A stretch of DNA of 64,000 nucleotides from Streptomyces sp. NBC_00704 (lineage in GTDB: Bacteria > Actinomycetota > Actinomycetes > Streptomycetales > Streptomycetaceae). Every line of letters begins with the position of its first letter. Position 1 is the first letter of the stretch. Shown here piece by piece: positions 16,788-26,319 of the stretch. Made by a program: the position numbers and the translations under genes. The stretch covers positions 1,178,001 through 1,242,000 of the forward strand of contig NZ_CP109000.1 in the NCBI RefSeq assembly GCF_036226605.1, read 5' to 3'. A model generated the notes under the pieces. It worked only from the letters and a program-made list of their open reading frames with translations. It was not told the origin of the DNA and did no database searches.

Positions 16788-17716
16788 GCGCCCTCCACTC
16801 CGCATACCGCGTCCGCAAAGCGGTCGTTCCGGCCGCCGGTCTCGGCACCCGTTTCCTGCCCGCCACCAAGGCGACCCCGAAGGAGATGCTGCCGGTCGTC
16901 GACAAGCCGGCCATCCAGTACGTCGTCGAGGAGGCGGCCGCCGCCGGTCTGGACGACGTGCTGATGGTGACCGGCCGGCACAAGCGGGCCATCGAGGACC
17001 ACTTCGACCACGCCTTCGAGCTGGAGCAGGCGCTCGCCGCGAAGGGGGACACCGTGCGGCTCGACGCGGTGCGCGACCCGGCCCGGCTCGCCCACATCCA
17101 CCACATCCGGCAGGGCGACCCGCTCGGTCTCGGGCACGCGGTGCTGTGCGCCCGCAACCACGTGGGCGACCAGCCGTTCGCCGTCCTCCTCGGGGACGAT
17201 CTCATCGACCCGCGCGAGACGCTGCTGAGCCGGATGCTGGACGTCCGGGACCGGTACGCCGGCAGCGTGGTCGCCCTGATGGAGGTGGCGCCGGAGCAGG
17301 TCCATCTCTATGGCTGCGCGGCCGTGGAACCGTTCGGCGAGGACGGCGTCGTGCGGGTCACCGGGCTCGTGGAGAAGCCCGCGCGCGAGGACGCGCCGAG
17401 CCGGTACGCCGTCATCGGCCGCTACGTCCTCGACCCGGCCGTGTTCGACGTCCTGGAGCGCACGGGGCCGGGACGCGGCGGCGAGATCCAGCTCACCGAC
17501 GCGCTCCAGGTGCTGGCGGCGCGGGGCGAGGTGCGCGGGGTGGTCTTCTCGGGTCGCCGGTACGACACCGGCGACAAGGCCGACTATCTGCGCACGGTCG
17601 TCCGCCTGGCCTGCGACCGGCCCGACCTGGGACCGGAGTTCACCGCCTGGCTCAAGGACTTCGTGGCGGGCCTGGAGGAGGGCGGCGCCGAGCGGCGCCG
17701 GCGGCCGGCCGCCTGA
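16784..17716 (+). CDS. galU: UTP-glucose-1-phosphate uridylyltransferase
   Basis: A 310-residue nucleotidyltransferase making UDP-glucose from UTP and glucose-1-phosphate, a precursor for galactose metabolism, cell-wall and polysaccharide synthesis. The N-terminal AAGLGTRFLPATKATPKEMLP nucleotide loop (residues about 14-34), the VVDKPAIQYVVEEA segment, LLGDD and the GEIQLTDA block are canonical. The ATG at 16784 matches the normal N-terminus but lacks its own ribosome site and overlaps the stop of a 16-codon uORF. An in-frame upstream GTG at 16418 could give a longer form. Cytoplasmic. Confidence 0.93.
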   Translation: MSALHSAYRVRKAVVPAAGLGTRFLPATKATPKEMLPVVDKPAIQYVVEEAAAAGLDDVLMVTGRHKRAIEDHFDHAFELEQALAAKGDTVRLDAVRDPARLAHIHHIRQGDPLGLGHAVLCARNHVGDQPFAVLLGDDLIDPRETLLSRMLDVRDRYAGSVVALMEVAPEQVHLYGCAAVEPFGEDGVVRVTGLVEKPAREDAPSRYAVIGRYVLDPAVFDVLERTGPGRGGEIQLTDALQVLAARGEVRGVVFSGRRYDTGDKADYLRTVVRLACDRPDLGPEFTAWLKDFVAGLEEGGAERRRRPAA

Positions 17717-17792
17717 CGGGACGACCCGGACGACCCGGACGACGGCCGACTCCCCCGCGTCAGGCGTGGGCGGGGGCGGACGGGGCGCGGGG

Positions 17793-18245
17793 TCAGCCGT
17801 TGGGGCGCAGGGTCCACGTCACGGTCATCTCGCCGGTGACGGCCCCGTCGGCGCGGCGGATCTCGATGGCGACCGGGAACTCGGGGCGCTCCCCCGCGTC
17901 GAGCTGTGCGACGACCTCGGCGGCCGGTCGCCCCAGGGTCGCGGTGGCGGTGACGACGCCCATCGCCAGCTTCCGGTAGGCGATCTCCGCGCCGACGGCG
18001 AGCGGGACGGCCCGCGAGAGCTGGTCGCCGAAGGCCGCGAGGACGATCGCGCCGCTGGCGGACTCGCCCAGCGTGAACATCGCCCCGGCGTGCGGGCCGC
18101 CGACGTGGTTGTGGAAGTCGCCCTGGTCCGGCAGCGCGACCACGGCCCGTTCCGGGCCGGCCTCGATGAACTCGAGGTTCAGGGTCCTGGCCATGGGCAC
18201 CGTGGCGGCGAGCATCTCGCCGATGGACATCTGGTCTGCGCTCAT
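17793..18245 (-). CDS. Hotdog-fold thioesterase (PaaI/DUF4442-like)
   Basis: A 150-residue single hotdog domain. The segment FHNHVGGPHAGAMFTLGESASGAIVL (residues about 43-68) contains the helix and the HxGA-type turn typical of acyl-CoA thioesterases and the DUF4442 group; later AEIAYRKLA and TATLGRP are matching strands. It probably hydrolyses an acyl-CoA; chain length cannot be told. The ATG at 18245 is directly followed by the domain. A dyad-like site (18254-18269) covers the promoter. Confidence 0.85.
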   Translation of the reverse strand: MSADQMSIGEMLAATVPMARTLNLEFIEAGPERAVVALPDQGDFHNHVGGPHAGAMFTLGESASGAIVLAAFGDQLSRAVPLAVGAEIAYRKLAMGVVTATATLGRPAAEVVAQLDAGERPEFPVAIEIRRADGAVTGEMTVTWTLRPNG

Positions 18246-18253
18246 GCCGTGAG

Positions 18254-18269
18254 GTTACCTGTGAGTAGC
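18254..18269 (-). promoter_or_regulatory. Candidate TetR-type operator at thioesterase promoter
   Basis: GTTACCTGTGAGTAGC is an imperfect dyad (GTTAC against GTAGC) nine bases before the thioesterase start codon. On the coding strand TAACCT within it could also serve as a -10 box. Resembles TetR-family sites controlling lipid genes; inference only. Confidence 0.35.
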
Positions 18270-18486
18270 TTCAACTGACCAGCCGATGTGACGCTCGCCG
18301 CACGGCCGCCCGCCCTCCCCCACGGCCCCGTCCGGCGACGCGGGCGGCGGCCCGGCACCGGACGCCCGCATTCCGGAAGTACCGGGGCACTGTGCGCGGA
18401 TCGCCGCCGCCCGGCCCCGATTCGGTACATCCCTGTCTGGGGGCGGTGACCGAACCGTGTCCGGGACGGCACTAGTGTTTCTGGCC

Positions 18487-19482
18487 ATGTGGCCAGGACA
18501 GCAGCCGCCCGGGGGAGAGCAGAACCCGCAGGCGCAGAACAATCCGTACCAGCAGCCGGGATACCAGCAGCCGAATCCGTATCAGCAACCCGGCTACCAG
18601 CAGCAGCCCAACCCGTATGCGACGCAGCCGATGTGGGGCGCGCCCACACCGCCGCCCGGCGGCGGGGGCAACCGGACCAAGCTGGTCGCGATCATCGCGG
18701 CCTCGGCCGTCGTCGTGGCCGCCGGAGTCACCGGATTCCTGGTGCTGGGCGGCGACGACGACGATCCGGCCCCGGTGAGCAAGGGCAGCTCCAGCCCCTC
18801 GGTCTCCGGCTCCGCGCCGGCGTCCGCGTCGGCCGGCACGGACGACAACCCGCGCAGCGGCGAGACGGAGAAGCCGACCGTCGCCGGCTGGAAGGTCGTC
18901 GTGAACCCCAAGTGGGGCATCGCCTTCGACGTGCCGGGCGACTGGGAGGTCCAGTCGCCGGGGCTCAGCCAGGGCTTCGAGTGGGAGGACAAGAAGAAGT
19001 CCGACGGCTACGACCGGATCCTCCAGGGAGGCACGGCCGAGTACAAGTCGAAGTGGTGCTCGGTGGACTCCGACAAGGACGGCAAGGTCGAGGACACCGC
19101 CCTGGCCACGGTCGGCAGCAAGGGCGCGGAGGGCGCCAAGAGCACCGACGAGATCGCGATCAACACGCCCGCGTGGTGGGTGTTCGGCGGCTACACCGAG
19201 CCCGACAAGAAGAGCCTCACCTTCGACAAGAAGGCCACGCCCTTCACGACGGCCTCCGGGATCAAGGGCAGTTACGCCTGGGCGCAGTCGACGAACACGC
19301 CCCAGAAGGGCAAGTGCGACAGCGACGGCAAGGCGATCACCTTCGGTTTCAAGAACGGCAACAGCGACTACGTGTCCTGGAACCTGTACGGGGCCAAGGG
19401 CGTGAAGGACGAGCTGCCGAAGGCCACGATCATGCAGATCCTCAGCACCGTACGGCTGCACGGTACGCCCACCCACAACTAG
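18487..19482 (+). CDS. Membrane protein with Gln/Pro-rich N-terminus, unknown function
   Basis: A 331-residue actinobacterial hypothetical. Residues 5-55 are a disordered repeat built of QQPGYQQPNPY units, one transmembrane helix (LVAIIAASAVVVAAGVTGFLVL, residues about 65-86) follows, then a Ser/Gly linker and an exported domain of about 200 residues rich in Lys, Asp and Trp (GWKVVVNPKWGIAFDVPGDW). Such proteins are common in Streptomyces and of unknown function; PG binding or extracytoplasmic sensing is possible. The ATG at 18487 is preferred to one at 18457 because the Gln/Pro tail starts there. Confidence 0.85.
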   Translation: MWPGQQPPGGEQNPQAQNNPYQQPGYQQPNPYQQPGYQQQPNPYATQPMWGAPTPPPGGGGNRTKLVAIIAASAVVVAAGVTGFLVLGGDDDDPAPVSKGSSSPSVSGSAPASASAGTDDNPRSGETEKPTVAGWKVVVNPKWGIAFDVPGDWEVQSPGLSQGFEWEDKKKSDGYDRILQGGTAEYKSKWCSVDSDKDGKVEDTALATVGSKGAEGAKSTDEIAINTPAWWVFGGYTEPDKKSLTFDKKATPFTTASGIKGSYAWAQSTNTPQKGKCDSDGKAITFGFKNGNSDYVSWNLYGAKGVKDELPKATIMQILSTVRLHGTPTHN

Positions 19483-19510
19483 GGTCCGCGCCCGGCCGTT
19501 CGCCGGCCGT

Positions 19511-20359
19511 TCAGCCGATGCCGAACGCGCCCTCGGGCGGTTCGGGCGACGGCACGGCGTCCTCGTCACGGACCGGGCGCGCGTCGCCGATGAGACGGCG
19601 CAGGCCCGGGCCGTGCTCCACCCGGGCCGGGAACGCGTCGGAGGCCGTGCGGCGGGCCAGGGCCGGCAGGTCGAGCGGGCGGTGCGCGGCGGCCAGCACC
19701 GCGTTGCCGAAGCGCCGCCCGCGCAGCACCGCCGGCTCCGCGATCAGCACCAGTTCCCCGAACACCTCGGCCAGGTTGGCGAGCTGGGACCTGAGGAAGG
19801 CGAACGGCGCCGCGTCGGCGAGGTTCGCCAGGTAGACCCCGTCGCCGCGCAGGACGCGGGCCGCCTCGCGCGCGTAGGCGAGGGAGGTCAGCGGGGCGGG
19901 GACCCGGGAGCCGCCGAAGACGTCGGCGACGAGGACGTCGGCGCGGTCGTCGGGGGCCGCCTCCAGCCAGGCCCGCGCGTCGGCCGCGTGCAGTGCGACA
20001 CCGGCCCGCGACGGCAGGGGCAGGTGCTCGACGACCAGGTCCAGCAGGGCGCGGTCGAACTCGACGACGTCCTGCCGGGAACCCGGCCGGGTCGCGGCCA
20101 CGTACCGGGGCAGGGTGAGCGCGCCGCCGCCGAGGTGCAGCACGTCCAGGGGCCGGCCCGGTTCGGCGACGACGTCCAGGACGTGGCCGAGCCGGCGCGC
20201 GTACTCGAACTCCAGGTGCGTGGGGTCGTCGAGGTCGACGTACGACTGCGGCGCCCCGTCGACCGTCAGCAGCCACGCCCGGTCCCGGTCGACGTCGGGC
20301 ATCAGCTTGGCGGTGCCGTGGTCGACGGCTCGGGTGACGGGTACGGGCTCGTCGTTCAC
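19511..20359 (-). CDS. Spermidine synthase-like (spermine/spermidine synthase fold) protein
   Basis: About 282 residues. The methyltransferase-like core has VLHLGGGALTLPRYVAA (residues about 75-91), where a SAM-type glycine motif is expected, DVVEFDRALLDLV, the acidic HAADARAWLEAAPD and ADVLVADVFGGSRVP. This is the fused-domain family annotated as spermidine synthase in actinobacteria, usually lacking the full polyamine site, so polyamine synthesis is not certain. The GTG at 20359 (VNDEP) starts before the conserved region; the upstream frame is unconserved. Convergent with the membrane protein at 18487. Confidence 0.8.
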   Translation of the reverse strand: MNDEPVPVTRAVDHGTAKLMPDVDRDRAWLLTVDGAPQSYVDLDDPTHLEFEYARRLGHVLDVVAEPGRPLDVLHLGGGALTLPRYVAATRPGSRQDVVEFDRALLDLVVEHLPLPSRAGVALHAADARAWLEAAPDDRADVLVADVFGGSRVPAPLTSLAYAREAARVLRGDGVYLANLADAAPFAFLRSQLANLAEVFGELVLIAEPAVLRGRRFGNAVLAAAHRPLDLPALARRTASDAFPARVEHGPGLRRLIGDARPVRDEDAVPSPEPPEGAFGIG

Positions 20360-20427
20360 CCGCTCATTGTGCCGGGCGTGGCCCGCCCACCGGGCCACGC
20401 CCCCGCCCCCCGCGTGACGGCGCGGCC

Positions 20428-21597
20428 CTACAGCACGGCCGTCACGGTGCCCGCGGCGACGGTCCGCCCGCCCTCGCGGACGGCGAAGCCGAGGCCCGGC
20501 TCCAGCGCGACGTCGCGGCCGAGTTCGACGGTCACCGCGACGGTGTCCCCGGGCCGCGCGAGCGGGATCTCGCCCAGGTCCACGTCCCCGACGACGTCCG
20601 CGGTGCGGATGTAGAACTGCGGCCGGTATCCGGTGGAGACCGGCGTCGCACGCCCGCCCTCCCGCGTCGACAGCACGTACATCCGCGCCTCGAACCGCCG
20701 CCGCGGCGTCACGCTTCCGGGCGCGGCCACGACGTGCCCCCGGCGGACGGCGTCACGCGGCACGCCGCGCAGCAGCAGGGCCACGCTGTCGCCGGCCTGG
20801 GCCTCCGTCATGGGCCTGCCGAAGGTCTCCAGGCCCGTGACGACGCTCTCCAGGCCCGCGCCGAGCACGTCGACCCGGTCGCCCACGCGGACGGTGCCCC
20901 GCTCCACGGCGCCGGTGACCACGGTCCCCCGGCCGGTGATGGTGAGCACGTTCTCCACGGGGAGCAGGAACGGCGCGTCCAGGTAGCGCTCGGGCACGGG
21001 CACGTAGGTGTCCACGGCGTCGAGCAGGGCGTCGACGGCGCGGGTCCAGCGGGGGTCGCCCTCCAGGGCCCTCAGCCCCGACACCCGCACCACGGGCGCG
21101 GTGTCGCCGCCGTAGCCGTGCTCGGTGAGCAGGTCGCGGACCTCCAGCTCGACGAGGTCCACGAGCTCCTCGTCGCCCGCGTCGGCCTTGTTGAGCGCGA
21201 CCACGATGTGGTCCACCCCCACCTGCCGGGCCAGCAGGACGTGTTCGGCGGTCTGCGGCATGATCCCGTCGAGCGCGGAGACGACGAGGATCGCCCCGTC
21301 GAGCTGCGCGGCGCCGGTGACCATGTTCTTGACGTAGTCGGCGTGGCCCGGCATGTCGACGTGCGCGTAGTGCCGGGTGTCGGTCTCGTACTCGACGTGG
21401 GCGATGTTGACGGTGATCCCGCGCGCGACCTCCTCGGGGGCGCGGTCGATGCGGTCGAAGGGCACGAAGGAGCCGGTTCCGCGGTCGGCGAGAACCTTGG
21501 TGATGGCGGCGGTCAGGGTGGTCTTGCCGTGGTCGACGTGACCCATGGTGCCGATGTTGAGATGCGGCTTGGTCCGCACGTAAGCGGTCTTGGGCAT
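20428..21597 (-). CDS. tuf3: Elongation factor Tu, divergent tuf3-type
   Basis: A 389-residue EF-Tu that delivers aminoacyl-tRNA to the ribosome. G1 is GHVDHGKT (residues 19-26), G2 RGIT, G3 DMPGH instead of the usual DCPGH, G4 NKAD, and domains 2 and 3 are complete. Many positions differ from the main Streptomyces EF-Tu (for example [19 protein letters not shown]), which matches the separate tuf3 gene of S. coelicolor and S. ramocissimus. It is not in a str operon with rpsL/rpsG/fusA, unlike tuf1. A GAGGT ribosome site precedes the ATG. Known tuf3 genes are expressed only under special conditions such as the stringent response. Confidence 0.93.
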   Translation of the reverse strand: MPKTAYVRTKPHLNIGTMGHVDHGKTTLTAAITKVLADRGTGSFVPFDRIDRAPEEVARGITVNIAHVEYETDTRHYAHVDMPGHADYVKNMVTGAAQLDGAILVVSALDGIMPQTAEHVLLARQVGVDHIVVALNKADAGDEELVDLVELEVRDLLTEHGYGGDTAPVVRVSGLRALEGDPRWTRAVDALLDAVDTYVPVPERYLDAPFLLPVENVLTITGRGTVVTGAVERGTVRVGDRVDVLGAGLESVVTGLETFGRPMTEAQAGDSVALLLRGVPRDAVRRGHVVAAPGSVTPRRRFEARMYVLSTREGGRATPVSTGYRPQFYIRTADVVGDVDLGEIPLARPGDTVAVTVELGRDVALEPGLGFAVREGGRTVAAGTVTAVL

Positions 21598-21724
21598 GGC
21601 TGTACCTCGAAGCGTGTCCGTGGGAGATCCATGGAGAAGCCCATGGAGAGATGCCGTGGAAGGGGGGACCCCGAGGACGGTCCGACCCTCCCCCTGAGGG
21701 GTCCGCCGGGCAGTCCGGGGAGGG

Positions 21725-21826
21725 TCAGCTTCGGGCGCCGCCGGCTGTGGCCGCGAGGATCAGGACGGCAGCCTTCGGCGCGTCCGCGACCGCGGGCGCT
21801 GCGAGAGGGAAGGACTGCCGGAACAT
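21725..21826 (-). CDS. Possible 33-residue small protein
   Basis: ATG at 21826 with GAGG nine bases upstream encodes [20 protein letters not shown] followed by a hydrophobic [13 protein letters not shown] tail. It sits between the EF-Tu promoter and the TVP38 gene in the 513-bp stretch 21598-22110. No homologue is recognised; the hydrophobic tail and ribosome site are its only support. Confidence 0.3.
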   Translation of the reverse strand: MFRQSFPLAAPAVADAPKAAVLILAATAGGARS

Positions 21827-22110
21827 GAGGTCGATCCTCGTCGACGGTTCGTCAGGTGTCGAATGGTTTTCGCCGGATCGCACGGGTTCGCGCCCGCTGT
21901 CCGGCCTCACCTGTCCGCCCCGCGTCCCGTGCGCACCGTCGGAGCGGCCCGGGGCGGCGCCGATGTCCTTCAGGGCCTCACGGACCGTCAGGGGCGCGAA
22001 CCCGCCGCGTTCGCGCACGACTGTGCGGCGCGCCCGCCGGGCCCGCGCCGGTGACGGTCATGAGACGGACCATACGGCGATCACATGTGTTCGTCCGTTA
22101 GTGTCACGGG

Positions 22111-22950
22111 ATGCTCGATGCCACCACCCGCTCTGGGGGCACCGCCACGGCCTCTCCCCGGGCCGCCGGCACGGACTTCGTCGTTCCGCTGCTCACGCCC
22201 ACCCCCCTGCCCGTGATCACGCCCCTCGCCGCCTCCGTCGTCGCGCGCGTCCCGGCCTCGGCTGCCGTTCCCGGCGGCCTCGCCGCGCGCTGCGGCAGAG
22301 TGCTGCTGTCGCCCTGGGCACGGCTGGCGCTGCTGGTCGCGCTGCTGGCCACGGCCGCGGCGAGCGTGCTGCTCTTCGAGCCGCAGAAGCTCCTCGCGGA
22401 CGGCTGGCCGTCCCAGTCGGGCGGCGCGTCGGCGGCCGCGCTCTTCGCGGCCGCCTACGGGCTGTGCACGGTGGCCTTCGTGCCGAGACCACTGCTGAAC
22501 CTGGCGGCCGGCGCGCTGTTCGGCTCCCAGTGGGGCGTCGGCGCGGCGCTGGCCGGCACGGTGCTGGGGGCGGGGATCTCCTTCGGACTGGGTCGCGTAC
22601 TGGGCCAGGAGGCACTGCGGCCCCTGCTGCGCGGCCGCCTCCTCAAGGCGGCGGACGGCCAGCTCAGCCGGCACGGCCTGCGCTCCATGCTGGCGGCCCG
22701 GCTGTTCCCGGGGGTGCCGTTCTGGGCCGCGAACTACTGCGCCGCGGTCTCCCGCATGACCTGGCCGTCCTTCCTGCTGGCGACGGCGCTCGGCTCGATC
22801 CCCAACACCGCCGCCTACGTCGTCGCCGGGGCCCGCGCCTCCTCCCCGACCTCGCCGGCCTTCCTGATCGCGATGTTCTGCATCGCCCTGCCGGCACTGG
22901 TCGGCGCGGCGGTGGCCTGGCGCAAGCGCCACCACCTGCGCCGGCCGTAG
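22111..22950 (+). CDS. TVP38/TMEM64 (VTT) family membrane protein
   Basis: A 279-residue polytopic protein with a VTT (SNARE-associated) domain. PRPLLNLAAGALFGSQWGVGAALAGTVLGAGISFGLGR (residues about 125-162) is the family core, and PGVPFWAANYCAAVSRMTWPSFLLATALGSIPN (about 208-240) the second re-entrant region. Members are linked to lipid transport across membranes. A TAGTGT box (22099-22104) is seven bases before the ATG, so the transcript may be leaderless. The first 60 residues are a low-complexity tail. Confidence 0.88.
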   Translation: MLDATTRSGGTATASPRAAGTDFVVPLLTPTPLPVITPLAASVVARVPASAAVPGGLAARCGRVLLSPWARLALLVALLATAAASVLLFEPQKLLADGWPSQSGGASAAALFAAAYGLCTVAFVPRPLLNLAAGALFGSQWGVGAALAGTVLGAGISFGLGRVLGQEALRPLLRGRLLKAADGQLSRHGLRSMLAARLFPGVPFWAANYCAAVSRMTWPSFLLATALGSIPNTAAYVVAGARASSPTSPAFLIAMFCIALPALVGAAVAWRKRHHLRRP

Positions 22951-22968
22951 CCGTCGGGGGCTCTCTCC

Positions 22969-22990
22969 GTCGGCGGCCGCGGCCGCCGAC
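22969..22990 (+). terminator. Perfect 22-bp palindrome after the TVP38 gene
   Basis: A perfect palindrome with no unpaired centre, starting GTCGGCGGCC and ending GGCCGCCGAC, 19 bp after the TVP38 stop. It can fold to a 9-bp stem with a 4-base loop and may end that transcript. The rest of the 438-bp gap to 23388 is gene-free; no second feature seen. Confidence 0.5.
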
Positions 22991-23388
22991 GAGCCGCCGT
23001 CAGCCGATGCGCGGGATCCATCCAGGGCTGTTCGCCGCCGTCCTGCCGTCCACGGTCGTCCGGCGCGTCCACCGGGAGCGCCGGAGCGGGAGCCGTGGCC
23101 GCAGCCGGAGCGGGGGGCCGGAGCGGTCGTGGAAGCCCTCGGGGCGGTCGGCTGCACGGACTCCAGGACCATCGCGTCGGAGTGGTCATCTGCTCGGCGT
23201 CCTGCGGCGACGTCCTGCGGGGACGCGGTGCGCCACGACGACGTGAGCGCCCGCCCGCGGACGCCGGGCTGGACGGTGGCGGGCCCTGCCGCCGCCTCCG
23301 CACCGGCCCGCCGTGATTCCGCCCGCACCGCGGTGACCGCCTGCGCCGGCGGTGCCGAGCCGGGACCGGGCTCACCCGCGACCGGGCG

Positions 23389-24096
23389 TCAGGCGTACAC
23401 GTCCAGCCGTCCGCACATGCCGAATCTCCCCCGCGCGGACGGCCCCTCGGCCCGCACCGCGGCCTCGGCGAGATGGGAGACGTCCCCCTCGGCCAGCCGG
23501 TCGAGCTGCTCCCCGGTGGCCTCGGCGGCCGCGCGCGCACCGTGCGCCCAGCGTTCGCGCCACTCGGCAAGCCGGGGCCGGACGAGCGCCGCGGCGGCCC
23601 GGTGGAAGGCGGTCAGGGCCTCCCGGGGGTCCGGCGCCGCGCGCAGCATCCGGTAGCCCTCCAGCGCGAGGTCGCGCCGCGCGCGGGCGGCCCGAGCCTG
23701 CTCCTCCGGCTGCGCGTCGGTGGGGATGGCGGTCACGGCGGCGTACGCCTCCGGGTCGGCGAGGTGCTCCGGCGGCAGGGTGAGCACCGCGTCCCCCGCC
23801 TCGGGCAGCCCGCCGTTCTGCATGAGGACGGTGATGCGCAGCTCGTCCTCGTTGACCAGGCGGTGGATCGTGCCCGGGGTGAACCAGGCGACGGCGCCGG
23901 GCGCCAGCGGCGTCACCCGATGGCCGGAGAGGGTGAGGGTGTGCACCGCCCCGCGTCCGCCGGTGACGACGTAGCCCTCCGAACAGGCCAGGTGCACATG
24001 GGGTGTTCCGCCGCGCAGACCGTCCGCGGCGGGCCAGTCGTAGACGCGCAGGCGCGAGACGGCGACCCCGCCGGGGAGTCCCCCGTACGTGCTCAC
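23389..24096 (-). CDS. Cupin domain protein, third gene of a sugar-catabolic operon
   Basis: A 235-residue protein. Residues about 25-110 form a cupin barrel with the metal-type motif GTPHVHLACSEGYVVTGG and a second FTPGTIHRLVNEDEL; the rest is an Ala/Arg-rich helical region. GTG at 24096 overlaps the PmoA stop (GTGA, 4 bp), so it is translationally coupled to it. It resembles sugar-isomerase or ligand-binding cupins; the role is inferred from the operon. Confidence 0.8.
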   Translation of the reverse strand: MSTYGGLPGGVAVSRLRVYDWPAADGLRGGTPHVHLACSEGYVVTGGRGAVHTLTLSGHRVTPLAPGAVAWFTPGTIHRLVNEDELRITVLMQNGGLPEAGDAVLTLPPEHLADPEAYAAVTAIPTDAQPEEQARAARARRDLALEGYRMLRAAPDPREALTAFHRAAAALVRPRLAEWRERWAHGARAAAEATGEQLDRLAEGDVSHLAEAAVRAEGPSARGRFGMCGRLDVYA

Positions 24097-25022
24097 CACG
24101 GGTGCGTGCGCAGGTACTTGGCGATCTCCTCGCGCTCCCACGCGCCGTCGGCCACCACCACCCGGTAGCCGCGGGTGAGCGTGTCACCCGGCGCCAGCTC
24201 CAGCTCGTCGAAGAAGGCCCAGGACGGGGCGATGCCCGCGAAGGGCTCGTTGCGCACGAACCAGTGGGCGGGGTGGCTCCCGCCCGCGCCGGTGTGGTCG
24301 TTCGCGGGGGCGTGCTCGAAGACGACGGTGGCGTGGCCGTCGGCGCCGTCGTGCTCCCCGCTGAGGGCGAGCCACGGGCTCTGCGAGGCCATCAGACCGG
24401 GCCCCTCGCCGTCGGGTCCGATGATCCGGCCGTCCCGGAAAGCGCGCGGGCCGCGCCAGAACAGGCCCGTGTATCCGGCCATCTCGCGCCCGGCGGTGGT
24501 CGGACTCCCGAAACGCAGCGGCTCGGCACGGCGGTTGGTGACGGCGCTGGTCCAGGTCAGCGCCCAGGAACCGGAGTCGTGCTCGACGTCGTGCACCTCG
24601 ACGCGGCGCGACTCCTCCGCCCACAGTTCACCGCCGGCCGGATGCCAGGTCAGCCGTTCGGCGATGACGGCCCGGCCCGCGCCCGCGGCGACCTCGTCGA
24701 AGCCGACGTGCGCCATCGACCCGACCCGCTCGGGCAGTTCCAGGTACCCCTCGCCGTGGACGTACGAGTTGCCGCCCCACAGGTTGGCGCCCGAAAGGTG
24801 CGAGGCGGTCAGGGACAGCCCCTTGTGCCAGCGGTGGTCGTGGGGCCGGTAGTCGGTGACGACGTCCCCGGCGAGCGTCCGCAGCGGGTGGATGTACGGC
24901 TTGGGCGCTTCCCAGGCCGCCTCGGGCCGGTACACGTAGGAGAGGAGTTCGACGCCGGTGCCTGGGTCGGTCACCGTGACGCGGTCGCCGTGGACGTGCA
25001 CGAGCCGCAGCTCCGCGGTCAT
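24093..25022 (-). CDS. PmoA/DUF6807 family protein
   Basis: A 309-residue beta-sandwich-type protein of the PmoA (DUF6807) family, usually found beside Gfo/Idh oxidoreductases in gene sets for carbohydrate use. Conserved stretches include [27 protein letters not shown] (residues about 40-66), [12 protein letters not shown] and [14 protein letters not shown]. No signal peptide. The ATG at 25022 overlaps the Gfo/Idh stop by four bases (ATGA). Chemistry of the family is not established. Confidence 0.85.
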   Translation of the reverse strand: MTAELRLVHVHGDRVTVTDPGTGVELLSYVYRPEAAWEAPKPYIHPLRTLAGDVVTDYRPHDHRWHKGLSLTASHLSGANLWGGNSYVHGEGYLELPERVGSMAHVGFDEVAAGAGRAVIAERLTWHPAGGELWAEESRRVEVHDVEHDSGSWALTWTSAVTNRRAEPLRFGSPTTAGREMAGYTGLFWRGPRAFRDGRIIGPDGEGPGLMASQSPWLALSGEHDGADGHATVVFEHAPANDHTGAGGSHPAHWFVRNEPFAGIAPSWAFFDELELAPGDTLTRGYRVVVADGAWEREEIAKYLRTHPW

Positions 25023-26179
25023 GCGGGCACCTCCGCGGGCGCGGCCGCCGGCGCCCATCCCGGAGCGCCGCCGTGCAGCGCCGTGTAATAGGGGTCGCCG
25101 GGACCGATCTCGCCCCGCCGCACGGTCGTGTCCGTGAACGCCGACCGGTACAGCGCGGTGATCAGCTCCAGACTGGTGCGGCCGTCGGCGCCGCTGCTGC
25201 GCGGTCGCCGGCCGGCGCGCAGGGAGGCGACCAGCTCGCGCAGCTGGGCCAGGTGCGAACTCGGGACGTCGGCGCCGAAGTCCCGCCAGCCTGCCGCCTC
25301 GTCGGCCGGGACGCCCGGGGCCGGGGTGAGGCGCCAGTCCGCGTTGGAGTGGCCGTACAGGTGGGTGAGCTCGACGGTGGCGCGTTCGCAGTCGATCCGG
25401 ATGCGGCTGACCTCGTCGGGGCTCAGGACGCTGTTGACGACCGTGGCCAGGGCGCCGCTCTCGAAGCGGAGCAGGGCGGTGGACACGTCCTCCGTCTCCA
25501 CGTCGTGCACGAGCCGCCCGGCCATCGCCCGCACCTCGCTCCACGGGCCGAGGAGGTCGAGCAGCAGGTCCGTCTGGTGGATGCCGTGGCCCATCGCCGG
25601 GCCGCCGCCCTCGGTGCGCCAGCGACCGCGCCAGGGCACGGCGTAGTAGGCGGTGTCGCGGTACCAGGTGGTCTGGCAGTGGGCGACGAGCGGCCGGCCG
25701 AGGGCCCCGTCGCCGAGCAGCCGGCGCACGTGCCGGGCTCCCGACCCGAAGCGGTGCTGGAAGACGATCGAGGAGTACGGGCCTCCCGGATCCCCCTCCT
25801 CGGCCGCCACGGCGTCGTAGTCGGCCAGGGTCGGCACAGGCGGCTTCTCGCACCACACCCAGGCGCCCGCCCGCAGCGCGGCCACGCTCTGCTCGCGGTG
25901 CAGGGTGGGCGGGGTGCAGATGGTCACCAGGTCGGGCCGCTGCTCGGCCAGCATCCGGTCCAGGTCGGTGTAGGCGTGCGGCACGCCGCCCTCCGCGCAG
26001 AACGCCCGCACGGCGTTGGCATCGATGTCAACGGCCGCCACGACCTCGGTCTCGCCTTCCGCGGCGAGCTGCCGGAAGGCGGGCAGATGCGAGTCGCGGG
26101 CGATCGCGCCGGCGCCGACGACGGCGGCCCGGATGCGCCGGCCGTCGAGCGGACCGGGCGGCGGAGTGGTGGGGGACAT
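25019..26179 (-). CDS. Gfo/Idh/MocA-family oxidoreductase
   Basis: A 386-residue NAD(P)-binding protein. The N-terminal Rossmann motif [18 protein letters not shown] (residues about 16-33) and CEKPP, where the Lys is the usual catalytic base, lie before the alpha/beta substrate domain ([16 protein letters not shown], then a conserved His region). Family members oxidise or dehydrate sugars and polyols. First gene of a coupled three-gene operon (with PmoA and cupin). The ATG at 26179 (MSPTT) lies about 14 bases after GGAGGA; a GTG at 26194 is adjacent to that site and also possible. Confidence 0.88.
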   Translation of the reverse strand: MSPTTPPPGPLDGRRIRAAVVGAGAIARDSHLPAFRQLAAEGETEVVAAVDIDANAVRAFCAEGGVPHAYTDLDRMLAEQRPDLVTICTPPTLHREQSVAALRAGAWVWCEKPPVPTLADYDAVAAEEGDPGGPYSSIVFQHRFGSGARHVRRLLGDGALGRPLVAHCQTTWYRDTAYYAVPWRGRWRTEGGGPAMGHGIHQTDLLLDLLGPWSEVRAMAGRLVHDVETEDVSTALLRFESGALATVVNSVLSPDEVSRIRIDCERATVELTHLYGHSNADWRLTPAPGVPADEAAGWRDFGADVPSSHLAQLRELVASLRAGRRPRSSGADGRTSLELITALYRSAFTDTTVRRGEIGPGDPYYTALHGGAPGWAPAAAPAEVPA

Positions 26180-26307
26180 GGGCGTGATCAGCACTCCTCC
26201 GACGTACGGCCGTGGACCTGGCGGGTCCGGCAAGCGTGCGGGAGGCGCCCGGCACCGGCGGTACCCGTGCGGCGGCGGTACGCGTGCACCGGCGGCACCT
26301 GTGCACA

Positions 26308-26319
26308 GCAAGCGCTTTC
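26308..26319 (-). promoter_or_regulatory. LacI-type operator before the Gfo/Idh-PmoA-cupin operon
   Basis: GCAAGCGCTTTC contains the perfect palindrome AAGCGCTT (26310-26317), the core of many LacI/CRE operators. It lies about 130 bp upstream of the Gfo/Idh start in the 504-bp divergent region to uppP. No LacI regulator is encoded in the window, so the protein would be encoded elsewhere. Confidence 0.5.

Noticed and set aside
16418..17716. GalU starting at 16418 as the main product
   Set aside because: The extra 122 residues are compositionally unlike GalU and contain a TTA codon; kept only as a possible leader.
22081..23328. 415-aa leftward frame over the TVP38 gene
   Set aside because: Shadow of the TVP38 reading frame; Arg/Gly-rich nonsense composition.
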